DNA from: RGIG4034 sp045628945
GTDB lineage: Bacteria; Bacillota; Clostridia; Lachnospirales; Lachnospiraceae
Length of the DNA stretch: 64,000 nucleotides
NCBI GenBank assembly: GCA_045628945.1
Contig: JAZQQG010000005.1
Coordinates: forward strand, 51,072 to 115,071
Direction: 5' to 3'
Position numbers and translations under genes: made by a program. Positions 15,470 through 24,197 of this stretch are shown one piece after another. Position 1 is the first letter of the stretch, and every line of letters begins with the position of its first letter. A model generated the notes under the pieces. That model had not been told where the DNA came from. It worked only from the letters and a program-made list of their open reading frames with translations, and did not search any database.

Positions 15470-16108
15470 TTTTTCCTGGCTGTCGATGTGGGTCTTCACC
15501 GCTTCGGCAGCTTCTTTTTTGTCTCGCTTACCGAGAGCCTGCACGATTCTTGCATGCTCAAAAAGAATATTCTCGAAGTTCTTCTCATCCTTGATATATA
15601 CGAAACGGTACCGATACATCTGCTCTGCCAGATTGTTGATCATGGCATTCAGACGCTCATTCTCAGCCGCTTCAAAAATAATATTGTGGAATTCCACATC
15701 CGCCAGCGCCGTTGCGGAAGCATCCCCGCTCTCCATGGCAATCCGAACATTTTTCTCTGCCTCTTCCAGGCGCTTCAGGGTGTCTTCCGACATTCGTTCG
15801 CAGGCAAGTTCAACACTCAGCGCATCCAGTGCACGGCGTACCTCAAGCACGTCACGAAGACTCTTCTCTGTGATGTTGGCAACCTCTGCTCCTTTTCTCG
15901 GAACCATGGTAACCAATCCCTCTAACTCTAGCATTCGAATGGCCTCGCGCACCGGCGTACGACTTACACCGATTTTTTCCGCCAACTGAATCTCCATCAG
16001 TCGCTCTCCGGGCTTTAATTCCCCACGTAAGATTGCCTGACGAAGGGTCTTGAAAACGACCTCGCGGAGGGGCAGGTATTCATTAATATTTACGGTAAAA
16101 TCCGACAT
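15425..16108 (-). CDS. GntR family regulator, FCD (FadR-like) type
   Basis: 227 residues from the ATG at 16108, with GGAGG nine bases upstream. The N-terminal winged helix-turn-helix shows REVVFKTLRQAILRGELKPGERLME and GVSRTPVREAIRMLE. The FCD ligand domain has the metal-binding pattern D-H-H-H type (VEFHNIIFEAA, FEHARIVQAL, then a C-terminal His). It overlaps the end of ispE by 19 bases and is thus co-transcribed with it. A perfect palindrome ATTGTATACAAT just downstream of the operon promoter is a plausible binding site for this protein, giving autoregulation. Confidence 0.9.
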   Translation of the reverse strand: MSDFTVNINEYLPLREVVFKTLRQAILRGELKPGERLMEIQLAEKIGVSRTPVREAIRMLELEGLVTMVPRKGAEVANITEKSLRDVLEVRRALDALSVELACERMSEDTLKRLEEAEKNVRIAMESGDASATALADVEFHNIIFEAAENERLNAMINNLAEQMYRYRFVYIKDEKNFENILFEHARIVQALGKRDKKEAAEAVKTHIDSQEKSIIMKIQLDGKSAK

Positions 16109-17004
16109 CGTTTTTTCCTCCATACTCTGCGAATAGGCTGCGGAATTTCTAAGGTACTCGTTCGAATCGTTACTCCCTCGGGATCGAGCTTGGCCAGACG
16201 TTCCTTTACCCGCTCAAAGGCCTTGGAATCCGTCGGGAAGCCGAATACGGTGGGACCGCTGCCGGACATCATCACCCCGATTACCCGCTCCTCGGTCATG
16301 CTCTCCTTAATCTTATCAATAATGGGATGCTCCGGGATCGTCGCCAGCTCCAGAACATTTCCCTCCAACGCAATAACCTGCTTCGTCTGTTGCAGTTCGA
16401 TTGCCTGAATCATGGCGTCTACCTGAGGGTGCTTGTCAATGGTCCGTTCATCCAGACGCTTATAGGCATGGGGCGTGGATACGCCTACCGGAGTCTTATG
16501 AATAATCAGCTCATGGGTGCCAAAGCTTCGAATCGGTGTCAGTTTCTCGCCGATGCCTTCGGCAAGACAGGTCCCTCCCAGAATACAGAAGGGAACATCG
16601 GCGCCGATTTGGACTCCCAGTGCCGCCAACTCCTCTTTCGATGCGCTTAAGTGAAAAAGTCTTGCCATTCCCAACATCGTCGCCGCCGCATCACTGCTTC
16701 CGCCGGCCAAACCTGCCGCCATGGGAATACGTTTCACCAGATGAATCTGCACGCCACCACGAAGCCGATAGGTCTTCTGCATGAGCCTGGCCGCCTTCAC
16801 AATCAGGTTGTCCTCGCCAACCGACAGGCCTGCCCGGTCACAGGTCAGTGTCACCTCGTCCGAAGTGCGTATTCTCTCCATATAGAGCATATCGTGAAGT
16901 CCGATCTGGGTCATAATCATGCGTACTTCATGATATCCGTCCTCTCTTCGCCCCGTCACATCCAGTGCCAGGTTAATCTTGGCGTAAGCCGGAACTGCAA
17001 TCAT
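16090..17004 (-). CDS. ispE: 4-diphosphocytidyl-2-C-methyl-D-erythritol kinase
   Basis: 304 residues from the ATG at 17004, with AAGGAGA upstream; a GTG five codons earlier would bury this site. It phosphorylates CDP-methylerythritol in the MEP isoprenoid pathway. The GHMP-kinase pattern is intact: AYAKINLALDV at the start, MAAGLAGGSSDAAA as the ATP loop and SGSGPTVFG near the end. It is the first gene of the ispE-gntR operon with a sigma-A promoter at 17082-17109. Control of an isoprenoid enzyme by a linked FCD regulator is not something I know as standard. Confidence 0.95.
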   Translation of the reverse strand: MIAVPAYAKINLALDVTGRREDGYHEVRMIMTQIGLHDMLYMERIRTSDEVTLTCDRAGLSVGEDNLIVKAARLMQKTYRLRGGVQIHLVKRIPMAAGLAGGSSDAAATMLGMARLFHLSASKEELAALGVQIGADVPFCILGGTCLAEGIGEKLTPIRSFGTHELIIHKTPVGVSTPHAYKRLDERTIDKHPQVDAMIQAIELQQTKQVIALEGNVLELATIPEHPIIDKIKESMTEERVIGVMMSGSGPTVFGFPTDSKAFERVKERLAKLDPEGVTIRTSTLEIPQPIRRVWRKKRCRILP

Positions 17005-17058
17005 CGCTCTCTCCTTCACCGACCGGCAGATGCCGGATTCCTTTTTTGTCTACTGCAC

Positions 17059-17070
17059 ATTGTATACAAT
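17059..17070. promoter_or_regulatory. Palindromic GntR-type operator
   Basis: ATTGTATACAAT is a perfect 12-base palindrome with the GT-N-AC core seen at operators of FadR/FCD-type regulators. It lies just after the predicted start of the ispE-gntR transcript, where a bound protein would block initiation. Confidence 0.5.
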
Positions 17071-17081
17071 ATCCTACATAC

Positions 17082-17109
17082 ATTATACTCCATACGATGC
17101 AGATGTAAA
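17082..17109 (-). promoter_or_regulatory. Sigma-A promoter of ispE-gntR
   Basis: On the minus strand TTTACA (17104-17109) and TATAAT (17082-17087) are separated by 16 bases. Confidence 0.6.
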
Positions 17110-17147
17110 TATTATGGGGAAATCCTTATTTTTTCACGGTCTGTCCC

Positions 17148-17175
17148 TAAACTATCCGATTCCACTCTCCGATAT
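17148..17175 (+). promoter_or_regulatory. Sigma-28-like (flagellar) promoter
   Basis: TAAA (17148-17151) and TCCGATAT (17168-17175) are separated by 16 bases. The consensus is TAAA-N15-GCCGATAA. The site lies about 70 bases before the gene at 17247. Confidence 0.45.
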
Positions 17176-17246
17176 AGTTTTCAAAAGAATCATTATCGAA
17201 TGCCATATGGACATGGCAACAATACTCAAGGATGGAGGAAAAAACA

Positions 17247-17846
17247 ATGAGCGTAAATACTGTGAATTCGGTATCGGCCGCAGATGTTGCGAACACCTAT
17301 AAGCCGAGTGCCAAGAAGACCGTTGATGAAAAAGATAACAAGCCGGCAGAGAATTCCGCTTGGGAGGGAAAGGGCGCCGTATACGAGGCTTCTGCAAAAC
17401 CTTCCGCTGCAGACCGCGCCGCAATCGTAAAGCAGATGCAGATGGATGTCGACGCAAGAGTCGATCAGATGCGTAACCTGATTGCCGAGATGATGGGCAA
17501 GCAGGGCAAGGCCGCCGAGTTGGGCGATGGCATCTGGAAGATGTTCGCCGACGGCAACTATAAAAATGTCGATGAGGCAGCAATCGCACAGGCAAAAGAA
17601 GATATTGCCGAGGGTGGTTACTGGAGCGCCGACAAGACTTCCGATCGTATCTTGGATTTCGCTGTAGCACTTGCAGGCGATGACAAAGAAAAGCTCGGTA
17701 AGATGATGGATGCCTTCAAGGAAGGCTACGCAAAAGCAGAGAAAATGTGGGGCCGCGAGCTTCCCGACCTCTGCAAGAACACCTACGATTCGGTATTGGA
17801 AAAATTCGATAAGAAGATGAATCCCACTTCCGAAGCAGAGGCATAA
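17247..17846 (+). CDS. Conserved protein with DUF5610-like C-terminal domain
   Basis: 199 residues from the ATG at 17247, preceded by GGAGG. The N-terminal 60 residues are polar and low in complexity (Ala/Ser/Lys/Asn). The C-terminal part (GGYWSADKTSDRILDFAVAL, then KAEKMWGRELPDLCKNTYD and VLEKFDKKM) is a domain I have seen in proteins of flagellated bacteria and loosely connect with DUF5610; the name is not certain. No signal peptide is visible. A sigma-28-like promoter lies upstream, so it may belong to the motility regulon. A strong bidirectional terminator follows. Confidence 0.72.
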   Translation: MSVNTVNSVSAADVANTYKPSAKKTVDEKDNKPAENSAWEGKGAVYEASAKPSAADRAAIVKQMQMDVDARVDQMRNLIAEMMGKQGKAAELGDGIWKMFADGNYKNVDEAAIAQAKEDIAEGGYWSADKTSDRILDFAVALAGDDKEKLGKMMDAFKEGYAKAEKMWGRELPDLCKNTYDSVLEKFDKKMNPTSEAEA

Positions 17847-17874
17847 CAAAACATATATCTTCCACCTAATATAA

Positions 17875-17916
17875 AAACACCGATTCCACTTGCCGCCACT
17901 TGTGAAATCGGTGTTT
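17875..17916. terminator. Bidirectional terminator between the gene at 17247 and pyrD
   Basis: AAACACCGATTCCAC pairs with GTGAAATCGGTGTTT with one mismatch, with A-run before and T-run after. It serves both convergent genes. Confidence 0.85.
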
Positions 17917-17920
17917 TTGT

Positions 17921-18823
17921 CTATTGAACCGCTCCGATTAATTCTTTAATATCCTCAATTCGGTTTCGCTTCATGTATTCCTCGATACCATCCACCACAC
18001 GAATGGTCGTCTCAGGATCGGAGAAATTCATCATGCCGACGCTGACTGCCGTCGCCCCCGCAAGAATGAACTCTAACGCATCCTCTGCCGTCGCAATTCC
18101 TCCCATACCGATAATCGGAATCTTTACTGCCTGCGCCGCCTGATAGACCATGCGTACCGCAACGGGTTTAATGGCAGGACCGCTCATACCGCCGGTTTTG
18201 TTGGCCAGTACGAACTTCCGACGATTCACATCAATCTTCATGCCGGTAATGGTATTGATTAAAGAGATTGCATCCGCTCCGGCACTCTCTGCCACACGGG
18301 CCATCTCTGCGATGTCGGTAACATTCGGGGAAAGCTTCATGATAATGGGCTTCTTCGAATGTGCCTTAATCTCCTTGGTAATCTTTTCCAGAGCCTCCGG
18401 CTTCTGACCAAAGGCAATAGCACCCTCTTTCACATTCGGGCAGGATACATTAATCTCCAGCAAATCTGCGGTGGAATCCCCAAGTTTCTCAACCACTTCC
18501 ACATAATCCTCAATGCTCTTACCGCAGACATTCACAATCACACCCGTATCGAAGCCTGCCAAAAAAGGAAGGTCTCTCTGCATAAATACATCGATACCGG
18601 GATTCTCCAGACCGATGGCATTTAACATACCACCGTAGACTTCCGTCACACGGGGCGTCGGATTTCCGGGCCAGGGAACATTGGCTACGCCTTTGGTCAC
18701 CACCGCTCCGAGGCGATTCAGATCGACAAAGTCCGCATATTCCATACCGGAGCCAAAGGTTCCGGACGCGGTCATAACGGGATTCTTAAAGGTTACTCCT
18801 GCAATTTGTACACTCGTATTCAT
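17921..18823 (-). CDS. pyrD: Dihydroorotate dehydrogenase B, catalytic subunit
   Basis: 300 residues from the ATG at 18823, with GGAG upstream inside the end of pyrK. The FMN enzyme oxidises dihydroorotate to orotate in pyrimidine synthesis. Class 1 features include MTASGTFGSG near the N-terminus, NVSCPN with the catalytic Cys, and GMGGIATAEDALEFILAGA at the FMN phosphate. The partner electron-transfer subunit PyrK lies directly upstream (one base between genes), which makes this the NAD-linked 1B type. Confidence 0.96.
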   Translation of the reverse strand: MNTSVQIAGVTFKNPVMTASGTFGSGMEYADFVDLNRLGAVVTKGVANVPWPGNPTPRVTEVYGGMLNAIGLENPGIDVFMQRDLPFLAGFDTGVIVNVCGKSIEDYVEVVEKLGDSTADLLEINVSCPNVKEGAIAFGQKPEALEKITKEIKAHSKKPIIMKLSPNVTDIAEMARVAESAGADAISLINTITGMKIDVNRRKFVLANKTGGMSGPAIKPVAVRMVYQAAQAVKIPIIGMGGIATAEDALEFILAGATAVSVGMMNFSDPETTIRVVDGIEEYMKRNRIEDIKELIGAVQ

Positions 18824-18824
18824 C

Positions 18825-19592
18825 TTAGATCTCCACCTCTCTTGCTTCAAATACCGGTCCTTCGGTACAGATTCTCGTATTTTTCACATGGGTATGATGG
18901 TCCACCTCAACCGTCTTCGCTACGCAACCAAGGCAGGCGCCCACACCGCAGGCCATACGCTCTTCCAGAGAGATATAGGCAGGAATTCCCTGCTCCTCGG
19001 CATATTTCTTCAGCGCACGTAACATCGGCATCGGACCACAGGCACAGATGGCATCTGCCTGAAGGCCCTGCTCACGAACGGCATCCAGTACATTTCCCTT
19101 GGTACCGAGACTTCCGTCCTCCGTTGCCAGGTAAAGAGCACCGTTTGCCTTCAGCTCCTCTGTCAAGAAGGTCTCACTGTTCCGATATCCCATTACCAGA
19201 ACCGTCTTGCAGGTAAGATTCTTGGCAAGCTCCACCATGGGAGGGATTCCGATTCCGCCGCCAAAGAGCATTACGGTACCAAGCTTATTTAACTCCTCAA
19301 TGGGATAGCCGTTTCCGAGATTGCCAAGAAGGGTCACCTCGGTACCGGCAGTCAGCTTACTCATCTCATCGGTTCCCTGACCGACAACACGGTAGACCAG
19401 ACGAAGGCGATCTTTTGTTGCCTCGCAGATGCTGATGGGTCTGGGAAGAAGGGTTGCCGCATTCTTCATGCTCACGCCTACAAACTGTCCCGGACGAGCT
19501 TCCGCGCCCAATTTGGTCTCAAGCCACATACTGTAGATTCCGGTTGCCAGGCAATCGTTACTTACCACTGTCGCACTTACTTTTTTCTTCAT
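18825..19592 (-). CDS. pyrK: Dihydroorotate dehydrogenase B, electron transfer subunit
   Basis: 255 residues. The FAD- and 2Fe-2S-containing subunit passes electrons from PyrD to NAD. RPISICE (the FAD contact motif), GGGIGIPP (NAD side) and the cluster Cys residues in ERMACGVGACLGC near the C-terminus plus a later Cys are present. It is placed between pyrC and pyrD in a three-gene run with 13-base and 1-base gaps, so the three are one operon. Confidence 0.95.
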   Translation of the reverse strand: MKKKVSATVVSNDCLATGIYSMWLETKLGAEARPGQFVGVSMKNAATLLPRPISICEATKDRLRLVYRVVGQGTDEMSKLTAGTEVTLLGNLGNGYPIEELNKLGTVMLFGGGIGIPPMVELAKNLTCKTVLVMGYRNSETFLTEELKANGALYLATEDGSLGTKGNVLDAVREQGLQADAICACGPMPMLRALKKYAEEQGIPAYISLEERMACGVGACLGCVAKTVEVDHHTHVKNTRICTEGPVFEAREVEI

Positions 19593-19605
19593 GGTCTTCT
19601 TTCTC

Positions 19606-20928
19606 CTATTCCTGCAGCGAAGCTTCGTAGACTACTTCGCCATCACATATCGTCGTCATTACCCGGCCCGTCATCGTTCTTCCGAGGAAGGGTGAATTCA
19701 CGGACTTGGATTGGAAGTTTTTCGGAACCCATTGCTTCTCCGGGTCAAAAATGCACAGATCCGCAATTCCACCCTCGCGGATACTTCCGTACTGCTTCAT
19801 TCCGTACATTCTCGCAGGCGCCAGGCAGATTCGCTCGGCAAGGGTAACATAGCTCATGCCATGCTCTTTTACCAGAATCTCGTTGGCTAATGCCAGAGCG
19901 GTCTCCAGACCTAAGATTCCGCTGGGTGCCTCGGTAATCGCCTTGGCTTTCTCTTCTTTGGCATGCGGGGCATGATCGGTTGCAATCAGGTCGATGGTGC
20001 CGTCTAACAGCCCTTCGATAATCGCCAGTCGGTCCTCCTCGGTTCGAAGGGGCGGATTCATCTTGGCCAATGTTCCGTGAATCAGTACTGCATCCTCATT
20101 TAGTGCAAAATGATGCGGGCAAGCCTCCGCATGGATGTTACTGCTTTGCTTCTTTGCCTCGCGAACCAAAGCGACGCCTTCCTTCGTACTGATATGCTGA
20201 ATGTCCAGAATTGCGCCGGTCTCAATTGCAATCGGCAGATCACGTGCAATCATGGTGATCTCCGCTTCTCTCGGAGAGCCGCCAATGCCAAGTTCTTCAC
20301 TGACCTTACCACGATTCACCCCGTTGTTGGTAATCAGCCTCGGGTCCTCCTCATGAAGGCTGATCGGGCAGTGCAGCTTTGCACACTTCTGCATAGCCTC
20401 CCGCAGCAGTGCTTCGTCCATCATCGGAATCCCGTCATCGGTAAAGCCAACGGCTCCCATGGAAAAAAGCTTATCAAAATTCACGAGTTCCGTGCCCTTC
20501 ATTCCCATGGAAACATTGGCACAGGTATAGAGATGAATCGGTTGTTCTTTTGCTTTCTTCTTTACATATTCAAGCGTCTCGGGCGTATCTACGGTGGGCT
20601 TCGTATTCGCCATCAGCACAATGGTCGTATATCCGCCTGCCATGGCCGCCTTCGCGCCGGTCTCAATATCTTCCTTATAGGTGAAACCCGGATCACGAAA
20701 ATGAGAATGCACATCCACTAAGCCCGGAAACACCAGCATTCCCTTCGCATCAAGGATACGTGTCGGCTCGCTTTCGCAGGCTTCACAGAAGCTTCCCATC
20801 GCATATTCGGTCAGATTCTCACCGATTCGATCGATTCTTCCTTCACGAATCAATACGTCTGCCACATAGTCCTTTTGCTCGACCGGGTCGATAATACGCC
20901 CGCCGCGAATCAAGAGATTCCTACTCAT
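19606..20928 (-). CDS. pyrC: Dihydroorotase
   Basis: 440 residues, class I type. It cyclises carbamoyl-aspartate to dihydroorotate. Metal-binding DVHSHFRDPG is at about 73-82; the His of HIST, ACPHH and ATDHAPH follow in the expected order, with the catalytic Asp in the last. GAGG lies upstream of the start at 20928. It is the first gene of pyrC-pyrK-pyrD. I saw no PyrR-type attenuator in the short 80-base divergent spacer to plsC. Confidence 0.95.
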   Translation of the reverse strand: MSRNLLIRGGRIIDPVEQKDYVADVLIREGRIDRIGENLTEYAMGSFCEACESEPTRILDAKGMLVFPGLVDVHSHFRDPGFTYKEDIETGAKAAMAGGYTTIVLMANTKPTVDTPETLEYVKKKAKEQPIHLYTCANVSMGMKGTELVNFDKLFSMGAVGFTDDGIPMMDEALLREAMQKCAKLHCPISLHEEDPRLITNNGVNRGKVSEELGIGGSPREAEITMIARDLPIAIETGAILDIQHISTKEGVALVREAKKQSSNIHAEACPHHFALNEDAVLIHGTLAKMNPPLRTEEDRLAIIEGLLDGTIDLIATDHAPHAKEEKAKAITEAPSGILGLETALALANEILVKEHGMSYVTLAERICLAPARMYGMKQYGSIREGGIADLCIFDPEKQWVPKNFQSKSVNSPFLGRTMTGRVMTTICDGEVVYEASLQE

Positions 20929-20938
20929 AGAACCCTCC

Positions 20939-20967
20939 TTGAAAAAAAGTATTCAGACCGATATAAT
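20939..20967 (+). promoter_or_regulatory. Sigma-A promoter of plsC
   Basis: TTGAAA (20939-20944) and a perfect TATAAT (20962-20967) are spaced by 17 bases. Transcription would start about 35 bases before the ATG at 21009. Confidence 0.7.
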
Positions 20968-21008
20968 TACAGTTGCGTACCCGATACAGCGCACACAGGA
21001 GAACCCGT

Positions 21009-21770
21009 ATGATACGTTTTATCTTTTCCGCACTTTTCGTAGTATTATTCTTAATTTTATCAATGCCGCTCATGCTCTTCACCTGGCTCTTCCATAAGTG
21101 CAATCCCAAGGCAGCCGATCGATTCGGCCAGGCGGTTGTGATGTGGGCCTTCCGCGTCGTTCTCTTTATCTCCGGCACCAAACTTACCATTCTCGGTCTG
21201 GAGAACGTTCCGAAGGATGAGCCCGTACTCTACGTCGGAAACCATCGCTCCTTCTTTGACATTCTGATTACCTACACCCGCTGCCCGGGCGTTACCGGAT
21301 ATGTTGCCAAAAAAGAACTCGGTAAGGTGCCGCTTCTGAACATCTGGATGAAGCTCCTGCATTGTCAGTTCCTCGATCGCGAGAACATCAAGGCAGGCCT
21401 TAAGACGATATTAACCTGCATCGAACTTGAGAAACAGGGCATCTCCATTGCCATTTTCCCGGAAGGCACCCGCAACAAAGAAGAAGGCACCTTGTTGCCC
21501 TTCCACGACGGAAGCTTCAAGATTGCGCAAAAGAGCGGCTGTCTTGTTGTCCCCTTTGCTCTGGAAGGAACCTCTGCCATCTTCGAGGATCATTTTCCCC
21601 GCATCAAAAAGCAACATATTATCCTTCGGTATGGCACTCCCGTTCGCATCGCCGATCTTCCCAAGGAGAATCAGCGCGAGGTCGGTAAATATTTCAGCGA
21701 ACAGATTCTTGGCATGATTCAGGAAAACAAAGCCCTGAAGGAAGAACTGTTAACATCCAAGAAGGGTTAA
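21009..21770 (+). CDS. plsC: 1-acyl-sn-glycerol-3-phosphate acyltransferase
   Basis: 253 residues from the ATG at 21009 (AGGAGA seven bases upstream). The membrane-bound enzyme makes phosphatidic acid. An N-terminal hydrophobic helix, the catalytic NHRSFFD (HX4D), FLDREN and the acceptor-binding FPEGTRNKEEG are all present. It is transcribed alone and divergently from pyrC. Its last 21 bases overlap the end of the convergent murF. Confidence 0.93.
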   Translation: MIRFIFSALFVVLFLILSMPLMLFTWLFHKCNPKAADRFGQAVVMWAFRVVLFISGTKLTILGLENVPKDEPVLYVGNHRSFFDILITYTRCPGVTGYVAKKELGKVPLLNIWMKLLHCQFLDRENIKAGLKTILTCIELEKQGISIAIFPEGTRNKEEGTLLPFHDGSFKIAQKSGCLVVPFALEGTSAIFEDHFPRIKKQHIILRYGTPVRIADLPKENQREVGKYFSEQILGMIQENKALKEELLTSKKG

Positions 21771-23156
21771 TAACCGTTCAAAATGCATCCCGTGCGATGC
21801 CTTCACAAGAATGGTATCGCCGGTCTCTAAAAAGGCATCCGGATTGCATTCCTCCAACGTATCATAATGGAGTGCGATTCCGGAATATCCGCCTTGAACA
21901 AGATTCTCATGAATCTCTCTCGTAAACGTTCCGACGGTTACCACTCCGTCAATTCCCACGGTATTTCGAATATGATCTCCGACCGTTGCATGAAGCGCGC
22001 GTTCCTCTTCCCCCAACTCAAACATATCTCCTAAGATGGCAATCGTTCTTCCGGCTCCGGAATCCTTAGCGGAGGCAAGGAGGCTGATTCCCGCCTTCAT
22101 GGATACCGGATTGGCATTGTAACAATCATCGATTACCACATAGTTCTCTGTCTTCACGATACGCCCGCGACCGGGTGTCATAGGAACATTCTCGATTCCC
22201 TTGCGAATCTCCTCCGTCGTCAGTCCCAAAGAAAGTCCCACCAGTGTTGCCGCCAGTGCATTCAATACCATATGCTCTCCGGGAAGCGGAATATGTACTG
22301 CGAATTCTCCTTCGGGAGTTACCAGTGTACAATCGGTTCCCAGAAGACCAAGTTGTTTTTCTTTTGTGACATATGTGTCATTTGTATTCCGACCTTCGTA
22401 TCCCGATGCCGCGTGGCCAAAACGCAGAATACGACAATGATGCACCGAATCTACCGTCGAAAGCTTATCGTCCTCGCCGTTTAACACAACGGTTCCGTTT
22501 GGATTCATCGAGGTAAAAATCTCCGTCTTTGCCTGAAGAATTCCGTCTCGGGTCTTCAGATTCTCCAAATGGCACTGGCCGACGTTGGTGATGACCGCAA
22601 TGTCGGGGCGGGCGATGGCGGACAATCTGGTCATTTCCCCAAATTCGCTGATTCCCATCTCCAACACAGCTGCCTCGTGCTCCGGTCGAATGGACAGGAC
22701 GGTCAACGGAAGTCCCACCTCATTATTGTAATTGCCCGGTGTTTTTAATACCGTATACCGACTTCCGAGTACGGAGGCAATCATCTCCTTCGTGCTGGTC
22801 TTCCCGACACTTCCGGTGATGCCGACAATGGGAATCGTAAGGATGGCACGATATGCGCTTGCCATAGCCTTCAGGGCCGCAAACGAATCCTTCACCACCA
22901 CACAGGGAAGCGTACACCCCTCGGGAACATACTCCACCACTGCTGCCAAAGCGCCCTTTTCGGCACAGGCATTTACAAAGGAATGACCGTCTACCTTCTC
23001 TCCCTTTGTCGCAAGGAAGATTCCTCCGGCCTGTACCTTGCGGGAATCCAATTCCACCCCGCTCGGCGTCTGATTCATTAATGCATCCGTCCAGTCGCCC
23101 ACAAGGGTACCGGCGCATGCCTCTACCAGTTCACGAACCGTAATCATTCTACTCAT
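21750..23156 (-). CDS. murF: UDP-MurNAc-tripeptide--D-alanyl-D-alanine ligase
   Basis: 468 residues. The cytosolic ligase attaches D-Ala-D-Ala to complete the UDP-MurNAc-pentapeptide. GITGSVGKTSTKE is the ATP loop, followed by the NYNNEVGLP motif typical of MurF, LEMGISEFGEM, and VIDDCYNANPVSM. It lies two bases after ddl, which makes its substrate dipeptide, and is the last gene of the GH9-like-ddl-murF run. Confidence 0.96.
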   Translation of the reverse strand: MSRMITVRELVEACAGTLVGDWTDALMNQTPSGVELDSRKVQAGGIFLATKGEKVDGHSFVNACAEKGALAAVVEYVPEGCTLPCVVVKDSFAALKAMASAYRAILTIPIVGITGSVGKTSTKEMIASVLGSRYTVLKTPGNYNNEVGLPLTVLSIRPEHEAAVLEMGISEFGEMTRLSAIARPDIAVITNVGQCHLENLKTRDGILQAKTEIFTSMNPNGTVVLNGEDDKLSTVDSVHHCRILRFGHAASGYEGRNTNDTYVTKEKQLGLLGTDCTLVTPEGEFAVHIPLPGEHMVLNALAATLVGLSLGLTTEEIRKGIENVPMTPGRGRIVKTENYVVIDDCYNANPVSMKAGISLLASAKDSGAGRTIAILGDMFELGEEERALHATVGDHIRNTVGIDGVVTVGTFTREIHENLVQGGYSGIALHYDTLEECNPDAFLETGDTILVKASHGMHFERLLTLLGC

Positions 23157-23158
23157 GT

Positions 23159-24193
23159 CTATTCCTCATACTTGCGCAACGACAGATCGATGACCCACTG
23201 ACAGAGGTCCTCGTAGCTCTTACCGATTGCCGCTGCTTCCTGCGGAAGCAGAGACGTCGGAGTAAAACCGGGAAGCGTATTGCCTTCCAGGCAGAAGAAT
23301 TCATTGCGCTCGTTCATCATGAAGTCAAAACGAGAATACACCTTCAAACGAAGCACCTCAAAAGCCTTCACCGCCGCTGCCTGCATGGCAAGCGTTACCT
23401 CTTCGGGAAGAAGTGCGGGACAAGTCTCTACCGTACTGCCCGCCTGATATTTATTCTTGTAGTCATAGAAGCCCTGCAAAGGAGCAATCTCAATAATCGG
23501 AAGTGCCTGTCCGTCCACAACACCGATGGAGAACTCACGCCCCTTCACATACTCTTCGATAATGACATCACTTCCATACTGTACGGCATCCTCCACAGCC
23601 TTCTTCGCCTCTTCCGGCGTCTTGGCAATATAGACACCGACACTGGAGCCGCCACAGGTTGTCTTCACAACGCAAGGGTATCCCACCGCAGAATAATCCT
23701 CCGCTGCCGAACGAACGGTAACACTCTTCGGCGTCGGAACTCCATTCTGCAAAAACAGTTGTTTCGTAAGTCCCTTATCCATCGCTAATGCGGAGCTGAC
23801 GTAATCGGTTCCGGTATAACGAATGCCCATCAGATCAAAGGCCGCCTGAACCTTACCGTTCTCACCACTCTCCCCATGCAGACCTACGAATACAAGATCT
23901 GCCATCTGGCACAGTTTAATGACATTCGGTCCGAAGAATCCTGCTTCCGGATCCTTACGCAATGCCTTCACGCTCTCGATATCCGGTGCCGTATCCTTAA
24001 TGGAAGCAATATCCGCCGCCCAATCCTTCTCCTGCGTAAAAATGGCTTCGGATACCTCTCCTTCGTATCCAAGAAAAACATCAATCAGAATCGCATTGTG
24101 ACGATTTCGAATCGCCTGATAGATCATCTTGCCCGATATCAGAGAGACATCTCTCTCTGTACTGATTCCTCCTGCCAAAACCACAATGTTCAT
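23159..24193 (-). CDS. ddl: D-alanine--D-alanine ligase
   Basis: 344 residues from the ATG at 24193, with AAGGAG seven bases upstream; an earlier in-frame start eight codons ahead is less likely. The ATP-grasp enzyme joins two D-alanines for peptidoglycan. The N-terminal AGGISTERDVS, the HGESGENGKVQ loop, VVKTTCGGSSVGVYI and the terminal EGNTLPGFTPTSLLPQEA are typical. A vancomycin-type change cannot be judged here. It is flanked by the GH9-like lipoprotein gene (four bases) and murF (two bases). Confidence 0.95.
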   Translation of the reverse strand: MNIVVLAGGISTERDVSLISGKMIYQAIRNRHNAILIDVFLGYEGEVSEAIFTQEKDWAADIASIKDTAPDIESVKALRKDPEAGFFGPNVIKLCQMADLVFVGLHGESGENGKVQAAFDLMGIRYTGTDYVSSALAMDKGLTKQLFLQNGVPTPKSVTVRSAAEDYSAVGYPCVVKTTCGGSSVGVYIAKTPEEAKKAVEDAVQYGSDVIIEEYVKGREFSIGVVDGQALPIIEIAPLQGFYDYKNKYQAGSTVETCPALLPEEVTLAMQAAAVKAFEVLRLKVYSRFDFMMNERNEFFCLEGNTLPGFTPTSLLPQEAAAIGKSYEDLCQWVIDLSLRKYEE

Positions 24194-24197
24194 CGCC

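Noticed and set aside
20929..21008. PyrR attenuator or pyrimidine riboswitch before pyrC
   Set aside because: The 80-base divergent spacer holds only promoter-like elements and no antiterminator/terminator pair.
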